Below are positions 1-10,040 of a DNA stretch of 64,000 bases, one piece after another. Made by a program: the position numbers and the translations under genes. Where the stretch lies: NCBI GenBank assembly GCA_963781215.1, contig CAWAFE010000048.1, positions 32,529-96,528 on the forward strand. Direction: 5' to 3'. The stretch comes from AP-15 sp963781215. Its GTDB lineage: Bacteria; Pseudomonadota; Alphaproteobacteria; ATCC43930; CGMCC-115725. The notes below the pieces were generated by a model. It was not told the DNA's origin and searched no databases. It worked only from the letters and a program-made list of their open reading frames with translations. Each line of letters begins with the position of its first letter. Within the stretch, counting starts at the first letter, position 1.

Positions 1-946
1 CCCCGCCCCAGCGGTCGATCGCCAAGGTCAGCGCGCGGCGCACCCGAGGATCGTCGAACGGCTTTTTCTTATGGTTGGGGGTCACCGCGCTGGCGACGTC
101 CCAATCGCCTTCCTGCACCGTGATCTTGTCGCCGAGCGCCTTGACCAGCTCGTCGCGGGCGGCGGGCGGCATGCCGCGAAACTCGATCGCGGCGCGGTCG
201 GCGCGGATCGCCTCGACCCGCACCGCCTGCTTGGCGGCATAGATGGCGGTAAAGCCGTCGAGATACGGCAAACCCTGGTCATAGTAATCGGGGTTCTTCA
301 CCCCCTTGATCGATTGCCCGGTCTCGTACTCGACGAACTTGAACGGGCCGGTGCCCATCACATTCTTCTCGTACCAGTGCGGGTCCCGGTCGAGGATCTT
401 CTTCTGGTAGATCCAGTTGAACGGGTTGGCGAGCGCCGGCAAAAATACCCCGGTCGCAAATTTCAGGTGGAACACGACCGTCGCAGCATCGGCGGCCTCG
501 ACCTTGTCGACCATCGAATAGTTGCTGGCGCGCGCGCTCAGCACCCCCTCGGGCGGAAAGATGATCTCGTTCCAACTCGCCGCCACGTCTGCGGCGGTCA
601 GCGGCGAGCCGTCGTGGAATTTGACCCCGGGCCGGATCTTGAAGGCGTAGGTTCGACCGTTGTCGGTCGGTTGCGGCATCGCCGTACACAAATCGCAGAC
701 GATGTCGGTGGTCGAAGCCGGGTGCTCAGGGTTGACGCGGACCAGCAAGCTATAGAACGGCGCAAAGGCATGCACTGTGGCAAAAGTGCTTTCGCGGTGC
801 CCGTCGAAGCTCGGCGGCGCGTCGGCCGGGATCATGTAGGTCAGGGTGCCGCCGCGTTTCGGCGCCTCGTCGGCCGCGGCCGACGCGGTTCCGGCAAGAA
901 CCACGGCGGCTACTTGCAGACATTTGCGTATTATTTGTCGAGCCAT
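1..946 (-). CDS. ABC transporter substrate-binding protein, SBP family 5 (3' end beyond window)
   Basis: Periplasmic binding protein of the peptide/nickel/opine type (DppA/OppA fold). The reading frame begins at ATG 946 and stays open to base 1, so about 315 residues are seen and the C-terminus is missing. Residues 1 to about 23 form a signal peptide. Family hallmarks follow: GGTLTY near the mature N-terminus, KFHDGSPLTAADV, and the hinge motif DDPRVRRALTLAIDR. The protein is a close paralogue of the gene just upstream on the same strand (931-2535). The two genes overlap by 16 nt, with the start inside the last codons of the upstream gene, so translation is probably coupled. The substrate is unknown. 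Family assignment is sure; specificity is not. Confidence 0.9.
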   Translation of the reverse strand, partial: MARQIIRKCLQVAAVVLAGTASAAADEAPKRGGTLTYMIPADAPPSFDGHRESTFATVHAFAPFYSLLVRVNPEHPASTTDIVCDLCTAMPQPTDNGRTYAFKIRPGVKFHDGSPLTAADVAASWNEIIFPPEGVLSARASNYSMVDKVEAADAATVVFHLKFATGVFLPALANPFNWIYQKKILDRDPHWYEKNVMGTGPFKFVEYETGQSIKGVKNPDYYDQGLPYLDGFTAIYAAKQAVRVEAIRADRAAIEFRGMPPAARDELVKALGDKITVQEGDWDVASAVTPNHKKKPFDDPRVRRALTLAIDRWGG

Positions 947-2535
947 ACAGTTGCCAAGTCCTGGTTTAGGTAATGACTCGGACTGGTCTTCCAGCCCTTG
1001 ACGTATGACCGGTAGGGAACAATTCGATACCACCACAACAGATACATCTCATGCACCTGATCGCCGAGCACGTGCTTCTCGAAGGACCGCATCAGCGTCC
1101 GTTGCTTGGCGGCGTCGGTTTCGCGCAGCATCTTGTTGTAGATGTCGATGCCTTGCTGGTCGTCGAACTGGCCATAGTTTCCCGCATAGACCGAGACCGG
1201 CAGGTATCTTTGCACGTCGAGCAGCGGGTTGACCACGCTTTGGCAGTTGCCGACGATCCCGACGTCGAAATCGCCTTCCCGGAACGCCTGGAACCAGGGG
1301 CCGGTCGGCAGCACGCGCTGGGTGGCGTGCAGGCCAATCTTGCTCCAGTCGTCGATCACCCAATTGGCGTTGTACTTGTAGGGCTGGTCGACGTTGCGGT
1401 TCAGGAGCGAGAAGCTGAGCCCCTCGGCGCCGGCCTCCTTCAACAGCCGCCGCGCTTCCGCCCGCGATTTTTCGATGTCGGGCCACCAGCCGGGGATCTG
1501 CTGCAATTCCTCCTTGGTCGCGGCCAGCGGCGAGTCGGGGAAGACGATGCCGCCGACGGTGTGGACGATGGCGATCTTGGCGAGCTGGGGTGCCGTATGC
1601 CAACGGTCGATCGCCAGGGTCAGCGCGCGGCGCACGCGGACGTCGTCAAACGGCTTTTTCTTATGATTGATCTCGACAAAGGTGCCGCAGTTCCAATCGT
1701 TGGTCTGCACCGTGATTTTGTCGCCGAGCTCCTGCTTCAGTTGGTCGACCGCCGAGGGCGGATAGCCGCGGAACTCGATCGCCGCGCGGTCGCTGCGGAT
1801 CGCGTCGATCTGCACCGCCTGCTTCGGGGCGTAGATCCCGACAAACCCATCGAGATAGGGCAGTCCCTTGTGGTAGTAGTTCGGGTCCCTCGCCCCCTTG
1901 ATCGACTGGCCGATCTCATAGCCGGTGAACTTGAACGGGCCGGAGCCCATGATGTTCTTCTCGTACCAGTGCGGGTCCTTATCGAGGTTCTTTTTTGCGT
2001 AGATCCACGAGTACGGGTCGGCGAGCGCCGGCAGAAAAGCGTTTGTCGCGAACTTCAGGTGGAACACGACGGTGGTCGGGTCGGGCGCCTCGACCGTGTC
2101 GACCATCAGGTAATGGCTCCCGCGCGGGCTCAAGACCCCTTCGGGCGGATGAATGATGTGGTTCCAGCTGGCCGCCACGTCGGCGGCGGTCAGCGGCGAG
2201 CCGTCGTGAAACTCGACCCCCTCCCGGATCTTGAAGGTGTAGGTTCGGCCGTTGTCGCTCGCCTCCGGCATGACCGTGCAAAGGTCGCAGACCAGGTCCG
2301 TCGGCGAGGACGGGTTGTTTGGGTTCACCCGGATCAGCACGCTGTAGAAAGGTGCGGCGCTATGGATCGTCGCAAAGGTGGTCTCGCGGTGCGCGTCAAA
2401 GCTCGGCGGCGCGTCGGCCGGGATCACATAGGTCAAGGTGCCGCCGTATTTCGGCGTCTCCTCGTCCGCCGCCGTCGCCGGCGAGGCAAGGATCGCGGCG
2501 ATAGAGGCTGCCATCAACACTGATAAGATCGTCAT
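931..2535 (-). CDS. ABC transporter substrate-binding protein, SBP family 5
   Basis: A complete 534-residue periplasmic binding protein for a peptide-type ABC importer. Start ATG 2535 follows a strong ribosome-binding site (GGGAGGAAG). Residues 1-22 are a signal peptide ending at ATA|ADEE. Family motifs are VEFHDGSPLTAADVAASWN and HKKKPFDDVRVRRALTLAIDR. A Cys pair (CDLC near residue 84) is shared with the downstream paralogue and may form a disulfide. It follows the two ATPase genes (2591-4629) on the same strand with a 55-nt gap, so it belongs to that operon. No permease is visible; the permeases may lie left of the window. Substrate unknown. Confidence 0.93.
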   Translation of the reverse strand: MTILSVLMAASIAAILASPATAADEETPKYGGTLTYVIPADAPPSFDAHRETTFATIHSAAPFYSVLIRVNPNNPSSPTDLVCDLCTVMPEASDNGRTYTFKIREGVEFHDGSPLTAADVAASWNHIIHPPEGVLSPRGSHYLMVDTVEAPDPTTVVFHLKFATNAFLPALADPYSWIYAKKNLDKDPHWYEKNIMGSGPFKFTGYEIGQSIKGARDPNYYHKGLPYLDGFVGIYAPKQAVQIDAIRSDRAAIEFRGYPPSAVDQLKQELGDKITVQTNDWNCGTFVEINHKKKPFDDVRVRRALTLAIDRWHTAPQLAKIAIVHTVGGIVFPDSPLAATKEELQQIPGWWPDIEKSRAEARRLLKEAGAEGLSFSLLNRNVDQPYKYNANWVIDDWSKIGLHATQRVLPTGPWFQAFREGDFDVGIVGNCQSVVNPLLDVQRYLPVSVYAGNYGQFDDQQGIDIYNKMLRETDAAKQRTLMRSFEKHVLGDQVHEMYLLWWYRIVPYRSYVKGWKTSPSHYLNQDLATVWLDK

Positions 2536-2590
2536 CGCTTCCTCCCATTCTGCTGCTTTTTGTTATCGTTCGCGGGGCCGGGCCGCGTTC

Positions 2591-3591
<1,001 letters not shown>

Positions 3592-3595
<4 letters not shown>

Positions 3596-4629
3596 GCCAC
3601 GGCTTCCATCGCCGCGCCGATTTCGTGACTGCGGAAGCAGGCGGAGAGATGGGCGGCGCCGCCGGCGGGCTCGAGCGGCGGGCGGGCGCGAGCGCAGGTG
3701 TCGATCGCAAAGCGGCAGCGTGGCCGGAACGAGCATCCGGCGTCGAGCCGAGTCAAATCGGGCGGCTGGCCTTCGACCGGGTCGAGCCGCGCCTGCCGCG
3801 GCCGGTCGAGCCGCGGCACCGAGCGCAGCAGCGCGATCGTGTAGGGATGCCGCGGGTCGTGATAGACCGAGGCGGCGCTGCCGCTCTCGACCAGGCGGCC
3901 GGCATACATGACGTTGACCCGGTGCGCGTAGCGGGCGACGACGCCCAGATTGTGGGTGATGATGATCAGCGCCACGTTGAGCCGGCGCGTCAGCTCCTGC
4001 ATCAGCTGCAGGATCTGGGCCTGGATCGTCACGTCGAGTGCGGTCGTCGGCTCGTCGGCGATGATCAGCTTGGGGTCGCAGGAGAGCGCTATCGCGATCA
4101 TCACCCGCTGGCGCATCCCGCCCGAGAGCTGGTGCGGGTACTGCTTGAGCCGCCGCTCGGGATCGGCGATGCCGACGAGGCCGAGCAGCTCGACCGCCCG
4201 CCGATCCGCGGCCGCCCGATCCGCGCCGCGATGCTGTTCGATCGTCTCGGTGATCTGGCGGCCGATAGTCAGGACCGGGTTCAGCGAGGTCATCGGCTCC
4301 TGAAACACCATGCCGATGTCGCCGCCGCGGATCTCGCGCATCGCCTCCTCGCCGAGCGTCATCAGGTCGCGGCCGGCAAACATCACCTCGCCGCCGGTGA
4401 TCCGACCCGGCGGGTCGGGGATCAGCCGCAGGATCGAGAGCGCGCTGACCGATTTCCCGGAGCCGCTTTCGCCGACGATCGCGACCGTCTCGCCGGGATC
4501 GACGGTGTAGGAGACGCCGTCGACCGCGCGCACGATCCCGGCACCGGTACGGAACTCGGTGTGCAGGTCCCTGACTTCCAACAGCGGGGGCAAACCGGCG
4601 GCTCCTCCTGTTCGCGCCGCGACGCGCAT
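3592..4629 (-). CDS. Peptide-type ABC transporter ATPase, DppD/OppD-like
   Basis: A 345-residue nucleotide-binding subunit, first of the ATPase pair. Walker A GESGSGKS is at residues 53-60, the signature is LSGGMRQRV, and Walker B is LIIADEPTTALD. The C-terminal cysteine-containing extension (CSFRPRCRFAIDTC) is typical of oligopeptide transporters. Start ATG 4629 has only a weak ribosome-binding site (AGAACAG); a slightly later start before LPPLLEVRDL is possible. The 3' end overlaps the DppF-like gene by 4 nt. The gene lies 86 nt downstream of the dioxygenase gene at 4716-5552 on the same strand, so the transporter may import a substrate of that enzyme. This link is inferred from position only. 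Confidence 0.92.
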
Positions 4630-4715
4630 CTGTTCTGGCTTGGTGCGACCTTGGTATCGACCGCGCCAAAGGCTGTCAACCGCGCCAGCGGCTGCCGACG
4701 GCGCGCTGCCGAGGA

Positions 4716-5552
4716 TTACCGGGGCTTCTCGCCCTTCAGGGTGATCCGCTCCATGACGCGGCGGAAGCCGTGGTAGTCGTTGACCGCGTTGTGCTGGGCC
4801 GCGCGGTTGTCCCAGAAGGCGAGCGAGCCCTTCGCCCAGCGGAAGCGGCAGGTGAATTCCGGCTGCTGCTGATGCCGGAAGAGATAGGCCAAGATCGGCG
4901 CGCTCTCCTCGACGGTCATGTCCTTGAAATGCGCGGTATGGGCATTGTTGACGTAGAGCGCCCGGCGGCCGGTCTCGGGATGGGTGCGCACCGCCGGGTG
5001 CTCGGCGATCAACCGCTGAGCCGCATTCGCGGTCGGATGGTCGCGCGCCCGGTCCTCCCGGGTCTTCGAGCCGTCGGCCTTGGCGGAGTCACTGACCCCG
5101 ACGAGGCCGTCGAGCAAGGCCCGCATGCCGGCCGACAAATTCTCGTAGGCTAGATACATGTTGGCGAAGAGGGTATCGCCGCCATAGGGCGGAACCTCGC
5201 GCGCCAGCAGCATCGTCGCCATTGGCGGTTCCGCGAGATAGGTCGTGTCGGCGTGCCACACGCCGCCGAAATTGACCTTCTCGTGCGGCAGCTTGACGAC
5301 CGGCGTGATCATCGGAAAGCCGTCGAGGCCGCGCACGAATGGGTACTCGATCGGCTCCCCGAAACAGCGGGCAAAGGCGAGGAATTGCGCCGCGGTCAGA
5401 TCCTGATCGCGAAAGAAAACGACGAGATGGTCGAGCAACGCCCGGCGGATCCCGGCGACGATCTCCGCCGGCAATTCGCGCGACAGGTCGACACCTGAGA
5501 TTTCGGCGCCGATCGCCCCGGCGACGGGGTGGATATCAACCTTGCCCGACAT
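4716..5552 (-). CDS. TauD/TfdA-family 2-oxoglutarate-dependent dioxygenase
   Basis: An Fe(II)/2-oxoglutarate dioxygenase of 278 residues. The facial triad is visible as H100-x-D102 in VWHADT and distal H254 in AAQHNAVNDYHG, with the 2-oxoglutarate-binding arginine about ten residues later (GFRRVMERI). Family members hydroxylate taurine, alkyl sulfates, 2,4-D and similar compounds; the substrate cannot be chosen here. I use ATG 5552, because the longer in-frame extension upstream only runs through the neighbouring gene in a wrong frame. It sits between the barrel protein (5576-6208, 23-nt gap) and the ABC ATPases, all on the same strand. That suggests uptake followed by oxidative attack on one compound. 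Confidence 0.9.
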   Translation of the reverse strand: MSGKVDIHPVAGAIGAEISGVDLSRELPAEIVAGIRRALLDHLVVFFRDQDLTAAQFLAFARCFGEPIEYPFVRGLDGFPMITPVVKLPHEKVNFGGVWHADTTYLAEPPMATMLLAREVPPYGGDTLFANMYLAYENLSAGMRALLDGLVGVSDSAKADGSKTREDRARDHPTANAAQRLIAEHPAVRTHPETGRRALYVNNAHTAHFKDMTVEESAPILAYLFRHQQQPEFTCRFRWAKGSLAFWDNRAAQHNAVNDYHGFRRVMERITLKGEKPR

Positions 5553-5575
5553 CTCCGTCGCCTCGCCCAGCCGCG

Positions 5576-6208
5576 CTACCCCGCGCGGGTGTAGCGTCGA
5601 CACTCGATCCGCAGATGGTCGCGGAAATGCGGACGCAGCTTTTGTGTCCACGGCGTGTCGGCCGCCTTGCGCCACGCGTCCGAACGGATCACCTCGGGCG
5701 CCGCCAGATGGTAGAGCGCCACATAGCGCTGGGTGCCGCCGGTGCCGCGGTAGCGCCGTGCGCACGCGACGCCGGGCACCGAGCCCAACGCCGGAACGTG
5801 CTCGGTATTGTACCATTCGTTGAATTCGTGGTCGTGCTCGGGGGCGACGTTCATGCCGATCAGCAGCAACGCGGCCGCGTCCTTGGGCGCGGTGCGGTCG
5901 CCGGGAAAGAGCTGCTCGCCCTCGTAGCGCAGGATCCCTTTGCGGAATTTGGCCGTCCGCTTGGTCCAGGGCGAGCCGTTGTCGCCGCCGACAGCGAGGT
6001 AGGGCGGGCTGTGCAGCACGCCGACATTGTCGAGATCGTAGGTCGCGACCGAAACCTTCGGGTTCTCGGTGCCGATCCAGCGATCGGCGTTCAAAAACCC
6101 CGGCACCCGCAGCCGCTCCGGGACGTGCTCGAGATCATACCAGTCGTGAAACTCGTCCTCGGCTGCTGCCGAGAAATCCATCGCCGCGATCAGGATGCCC
6201 TTTGCCAT
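5576..6208 (-). CDS. Tandem dimeric alpha/beta-barrel protein, function unknown
   Basis: A 210-residue protein with two copies of a ferredoxin-like (dimeric alpha/beta barrel) domain. Each half carries the same signature: EFHDWYDLEHVPERL near residue 18 and EFNEWYNTEHVPALG near residue 125, each followed by a PG turn. Such domains occur in EthD-like and DUF4286-like proteins and often bind small aromatic or polyketide-like ligands. Here both half-sites are on one chain. The start ATG 6208 follows GGGAGAAAGCG. It heads the operon with the TauD-type dioxygenase and ABC ATPases. No catalytic role can be assigned. Confidence 0.75.
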   Translation of the reverse strand: MAKGILIAAMDFSAAAEDEFHDWYDLEHVPERLRVPGFLNADRWIGTENPKVSVATYDLDNVGVLHSPPYLAVGGDNGSPWTKRTAKFRKGILRYEGEQLFPGDRTAPKDAAALLLIGMNVAPEHDHEFNEWYNTEHVPALGSVPGVACARRYRGTGGTQRYVALYHLAAPEVIRSDAWRKAADTPWTQKLRPHFRDHLRIECRRYTRAG

Positions 6209-6278
6209 CGCTTTCTCCCAACAGTCCGCGACATCATCGCCGAGGCCGGCGATGATTTCCAGCGCGGACTGGTGGGCG

Positions 6279-6827
6279 TCAGCGGCGGGCGCGGGACTGG
6301 GCGGCGGCTGTTGCCTGCTGGCGGAACAGCGTGTCGGCGGCCTGCTTCTGGGTCTCGGAGAGGCTGGCGTAAAGGCTGTCGAAGGCTGTTGCCAGGCGCT
6401 CGGTGTTGTCGGCGTAGGCGCGGGCGATCTGTGCGTAGGAGTGCATGTTGTCGGTCGCGCTCATCGCGGACACGCCGCCGGCGCGCTGCGTGAAGAGCGA
6501 CTCCGTGCTCGCGGCGTCGTCGCGCATCACCTGGGCAAAGGCCGACCAGAGGGGCATCTGCGCCTCGGTGATGCCGAGCTGCGACTGCAGCGTGCGGATG
6601 CGCTGGTCAACGGCGGCCTGGGTTGCAGCAGAGAGGGGCGGTGGTGCCGGGTGCGCGGCGGCTGGGGCGGCCGCCGCGGCGGGGGGCGGTGCCGTTGCAG
6701 GCGCCGGGGCGGCCGGGGCCGCGGAGGCCGGCGCCGCGGGAGGCGTTGCCTGTGCGAGACCGATCGAGGGAAGCAGAAACGTCGCGAAGACGACGCCGCG
6801 CAAAGTCGATGCTGCGAACATGTTCAT
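6279..6827 (-). CDS. Spy/CpxP-like periplasmic LTXXQ-motif protein
   Basis: A 182-residue exported protein. Residues 1 to about 25 are a signal peptide (LPSIGLAQA). A low-complexity Ala/Pro linker covers roughly residues 27-70, and a helical domain follows with a LGITEAQMPLW segment and an LSETQ motif, matching the Spy/CpxP (LTXXQ) family of periplasmic stress chaperones. It lies 12 nt downstream of the Gly/His/Trp-rich gene on the same strand, so the two are probably co-transcribed. This pairing suggests an envelope or metal-stress role, which is inference. The frame is intact. Confidence 0.75.
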   Translation of the reverse strand: MNMFAASTLRGVVFATFLLPSIGLAQATPPAAPASAAPAAPAPATAPPPAAAAAPAAAHPAPPPLSAATQAAVDQRIRTLQSQLGITEAQMPLWSAFAQVMRDDAASTESLFTQRAGGVSAMSATDNMHSYAQIARAYADNTERLATAFDSLYASLSETQKQAADTLFRQQATAAAQSRARR

Positions 6828-6839
6828 CCTTCGATCACG

Positions 6840-7862
6840 TTAGCGGCCGTGCCAGCCGCCGGAGCCGTGGCGGGCTTCCTGCCAACCGCCGAAGCCACGC
6901 CTGGGTCCGTGCCAATCGTCAACGGCAGGGCCATGCCATCCGCCGCCCCAGGACCGTCCCCAAACGTGCGCCGAGGAAAACCGACCGGCCGGCCGGCCGT
7001 GGAAGCCGACGCTGGTCCCGACAAATCCATGCCGCGGACCAAAATGACCAAACCCGAACCCCGCTGAAGCGGTCACAAGGCCGCCGGCAACAAAGCCGCC
7101 GCTCCACCAACCAGGTCCGATAGTCGTGAAAGCCAAGGATACGGGGCTCACGACCAGCGCAAAGGCGGGCGGGGCGAAGATCACCGGCGGTGGCGCGGCG
7201 GCGACGATCACGGGTGCCGGCAGCACCACGATCGGCGGCGGCAACGCGGCGCCGAGCAGCGCGCGGGGCGACGGCGGCAGCGGAGCGGTCGGGGCGACGG
7301 CCACCGGCGCCGGTGCAGCGACGAGTGGCGGCGGCGAAATCACCGGAGGTGCAATGACGATCGGGGGCACAAACGCATAAATCGGCGGAGGCGCGATGAT
7401 CAGCGGAGGAGCGACGATCACACCAAACGACACACCGATCGCAAAGCCGCCCCAGGGCCAAACACCAACGCCCCAACCCGGGCCCCAGCCCGAACCCCAG
7501 GCCCAACCCGGGCCCCAGCCCCAACCGTGGAATCCACCCCCGCCAGCGACAGCGACCGGGCCTACCCGGCCATCCCAAAACCGAGGCGATGCGACGGGTC
7601 CGCGCCAGCCATGCCCCGCCCAGCCGCCGCCGTGCCAGCCTACAGCCTGATGCCGTCCGCCTCCATGCCAGCCGCCTGCCCAGCCACCGCCGCCTCCGTG
7701 CCAGCCCCCGGCCTGATGCCAACCGCCGCCTCCATGAGAGCCGCCGCCATGCCGGCCCCGTCCTCCGCCATGATCGTGCTGTGCCTGGGAGGGTCGGGCC
7801 GCCACGATCATCGCTGCGCAAACGGCGATGAGCAGCCCCGATCCCATGATTCGACAGCGCAT
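6840..7862 (-). CDS. Secreted Gly/His/Trp-rich protein with Pro/Val-rich centre
   Basis: A 340-residue protein of extreme composition, not assigned to a named family. A signal peptide ends about residue 27 (ARPSQAQ|HDHGG). Residues 28 to about 125 are dominated by Gly, His and Trp in GGWHGGG-type repeats. Residues about 130-230 form a hydrophobic Pro/Val/Ala-rich stretch with many PPP and APPP runs, and the tail is again Gly/His/Trp-rich. The His clusters could bind Cu, Ni or Zn. Start ATG 7862 or ATG 7847 are both possible, and neither has a strong ribosome-binding site. It precedes the Spy-like gene by 12 nt. The long opposite-strand reading frames here are a consequence of composition. Confidence 0.65.
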   Translation of the reverse strand: MRCRIMGSGLLIAVCAAMIVAARPSQAQHDHGGGRGRHGGGSHGGGGWHQAGGWHGGGGGWAGGWHGGGRHQAVGWHGGGWAGHGWRGPVASPRFWDGRVGPVAVAGGGGFHGWGWGPGWAWGSGWGPGWGVGVWPWGGFAIGVSFGVIVAPPLIIAPPPIYAFVPPIVIAPPVISPPPLVAAPAPVAVAPTAPLPPSPRALLGAALPPPIVVLPAPVIVAAAPPPVIFAPPAFALVVSPVSLAFTTIGPGWWSGGFVAGGLVTASAGFGFGHFGPRHGFVGTSVGFHGRPAGRFSSAHVWGRSWGGGWHGPAVDDWHGPRRGFGGWQEARHGSGGWHGR

Positions 7863-8085
7863 CGACGATAATCCCTGCTCTTAATCGGCTATGGCTCGTG
7901 GCCTCTGCACTCTCTAACGGCTGACAGGCCCTTGCGACTGAATCGAAAAAGCGGCAAATCGCCCTCGCCGCTTCGAGGGCGGTCTTATTCGCCATCCGCG
8001 CCGGGCCGGTTGTTCGGCCAACGCCGATGAGTCGCCCGATTTATGCGCTATGATGAACAACACACGATCGGCGGAGGTCACAGCC

Positions 8086-8487
8086 ATGACGGCCAACACT
8101 CCCTTCTTGAAGAACGCGGAACAGTTCGGGCCGCTCGCCTCGCGCTATGTCGAGGTCGAGACCCTCCCGTGGAAGCCTACCCCGTGCGCCGGGATCGACA
8201 TGAAAATCCTGATGGAGGAACCCGAAACCGGGCTCCTGACAGCACTCTTCCGCTGGCAGCCGGGCGCCGAGCTGAGCTTGCACGAACATGTCGAGATCGA
8301 GCAGACCTTTGTCCTCCAAGGGAGCCTCGTCGACGAGGAAGGCGAGGTGACGGCCGGAAATTACGTTTGGCGCCCCAAGGGCAACCGCCATACTGCCCGC
8401 TCGCCGCAGGGTGCGCTGGTGCTGTCGGTCTTTCTGAAGCCGAACAAGTTTCTCGCCGGCGACGCCGAGGGGCAGCAATTGCGCTAG
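8086..8487 (+). CDS. Cupin-domain protein (ChrR-like)
   Basis: A 133-residue single-domain cupin. The metal-binding motif is seen as H66-x-H68-x(3)-E72 in LHEHVEIEQTF, with the second-motif histidine at H102 (KGNRHTARS). I chose ATG 8086 because GGAGGT lies 8 nt before it; an in-frame ATG at 8050 has no ribosome-binding site. The core resembles anti-sigma-factor ChrR C-terminal cupins and small acetylacetone-cleaving-like cupins, but no zinc-binding N-terminal anti-sigma domain is present. It stands 56 nt before the CoA-transferase pair on the same strand. The substrate is unknown. Confidence 0.82.
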   Translation: MTANTPFLKNAEQFGPLASRYVEVETLPWKPTPCAGIDMKILMEEPETGLLTALFRWQPGAELSLHEHVEIEQTFVLQGSLVDEEGEVTAGNYVWRPKGNRHTARSPQGALVLSVFLKPNKFLAGDAEGQQLR

Positions 8488-8543
8488 CCGGCTCATCCGG
8501 CCTGCACCATGATAAGCTGGGAAACCTAAATTCGGTTGGGGGA

Positions 8544-9290
8544 ATGAGCGCCAGGAGCAAGATCTTCTCGAGCTTCGACGAGGCGGTTCGAGACATCCCG
8601 GACGGGGCCACGATCGGCTTCGGCGGGTTCGCGGTGGTCGGGATGCCGGTCAACCTCTACGCGGCCGTCGCCCGGCAGGGGGCCAAGGAACTGACCTGCG
8701 TGTCGAACTCGACCCGCGGCGGCGCCACTTTGCCGGCCGATGCCCCCGACATGAGCCAGATGATCCGCAACGGCCAAGTCAAAAAGGTCGTCTGCGCCTT
8801 CACCGCGCCGACCCGCGCCTCGCAGAAGTTGGTCTTGACCGAATATGTCGAGAAGGGGCTGATCGAGGCGGAGCTCACGCCGCAGGGCACCTTGGCCGAG
8901 CGCATGCGCGCCGCCGGCGCCGGCATTCCCGCCTTCTACACCCCGGCTGCGGTCGGCACGGAGCTTGCCGAGGGGCGGGAGACGCGAGTCTTCAACGGCC
9001 GCGAATACCTCCTGGAGTACGCGTTGCCGCTCGATTATGCGATGATCCGCGCCTATCAGGCCGACGCCGCGGGCAACCTCCGCTTCCGCCGCTCGCAGCG
9101 CAACTTCAACCCGATCATGGCGATGGCCGCACGGGTCACGATCGTCGAGGTCGAGGAGGATATCCTGCCGATCGGCGCCATCGACCCCGACGACGTCCAC
9201 ACATCCGGGATCTTCGTCCACCGCCTCGTCAAGATCCCGCCGGCGCCCGAAGGGTGGTGGCCGCAGCGGCCAGGGAGCATTGCGCGATGA
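8544..9290 (+). CDS. 3-oxoacid CoA-transferase, subunit A
   Basis: A 248-residue alpha subunit of a family I CoA-transferase, which moves CoA from succinyl-CoA or acetyl-CoA to a 3-oxoacid. The N-terminal glycine-rich segment GATIGFGGFAVVGMP is the family CoA-binding region, and the ITPQGTLAER-like motif appears as LTPQGTLAERMRAAG. Start ATG 8544 follows GTTGGGGGA. It ends by overlapping subunit B in an ATGA junction at 9287-9290. The neighbouring cupin and uronate dehydrogenase-like genes do not fix the substrate; 3-oxoadipate and acetoacetate are the usual ones. Confidence 0.93.
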   Translation: MSARSKIFSSFDEAVRDIPDGATIGFGGFAVVGMPVNLYAAVARQGAKELTCVSNSTRGGATLPADAPDMSQMIRNGQVKKVVCAFTAPTRASQKLVLTEYVEKGLIEAELTPQGTLAERMRAAGAGIPAFYTPAAVGTELAEGRETRVFNGREYLLEYALPLDYAMIRAYQADAAGNLRFRRSQRNFNPIMAMAARVTIVEVEEDILPIGAIDPDDVHTSGIFVHRLVKIPPAPEGWWPQRPGSIAR

Positions 9291-9964
9291 GCGAACGAGC
9301 CAAGGGCCTCAGCCGGCAGCAGATGTGTGACCGGCTGGCGATGGAGTTCGGCGACGGCTGGATCGTCAATCTCGGCATCGGCATCCCGACCCTGTGCTCG
9401 AACTTCGATTTTGGCGACAAGGAGATCATCTTCCACGCCGAAAACGGGGTGATCGGCTACGGCCCGCTGACCCCGGCCGGCGAGGAGGATCTGCACCTCG
9501 TCAACGCCGGCGGTCAGCACGTGACCCTGAGGCCGGGTGCCGCGATCGTCCACCACGCGGATTCTTTTGCCATCATCCGCAGTGGCCGGATCGACGTGAC
9601 GGTGCTCGGCGCCTACGAGGTTGCCGAGAACGGTGATTTCGCCAATTGGAAGACGGCGGGCCAACAGGGCGGCGGCATCGGCGGGGCGATGGATCTGGCC
9701 GCCTGTGCCAAGCACGTCTTTGTCGCGATGGAGCATCAGACCCGGAATGGCAGCCCGCGCATCGTCGAGCGCTGCGCGATCCCGGCCACCGCCCGCGGCG
9801 TCGTTAACCTTGTCGTCACCAATCTCGGCCTGTTCGAGGTGACCAAGGAGGGGATGGCGTTGAAGGAAATCGCCCCCGGCGTCTCGGTAGACGAGATCAA
9901 GGCCGCCACCGGCTGCACCCTGGTCGTCCCGCGCGAGGTCCCGCTGGTGCGGACGGTGCGGTAG
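9287..9964 (+). CDS. 3-oxoacid CoA-transferase, subunit B
   Basis: A 225-residue beta subunit. The catalytic glutamate that forms the glutamyl-CoA thioester is E52 in HAENGVIGYGP. The N-terminal VNLGIGIPTLCSNF and the central AMDLAACAKHVFVAMEH segments are diagnostic. I use ATG 9287, which overlaps the TGA of subunit A. An earlier in-frame start at 9254 would only add residues read out of subunit A. The enzyme is expected to be an alpha2beta2 heterotetramer in the cytoplasm. Confidence 0.93.
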   Translation: MSERAKGLSRQQMCDRLAMEFGDGWIVNLGIGIPTLCSNFDFGDKEIIFHAENGVIGYGPLTPAGEEDLHLVNAGGQHVTLRPGAAIVHHADSFAIIRSGRIDVTVLGAYEVAENGDFANWKTAGQQGGGIGGAMDLAACAKHVFVAMEHQTRNGSPRIVERCAIPATARGVVNLVVTNLGLFEVTKEGMALKEIAPGVSVDEIKAATGCTLVVPREVPLVRTVR

Positions 9965-10040
9965 GACACACCGAGACGTGCCGTTGCCGACGGACCGGCG
10001 CGCCCCGCTGCGAGACGCTGGTGGTATTGAAAGAACGATC

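Noticed and set aside
1051..2523. A 490-residue plus-strand gene
   Set aside because: It mirrors the binding-protein gene, as does a similar frame at 71-973; both are GC-rich antisense shadows.
7126..7650. Plus-strand Gly/Thr- and Pro/Gln-rich reading frames
   Set aside because: They are antisense to the Gly/His/Trp-rich secreted protein, whose frame has a signal peptide and a co-directional partner.
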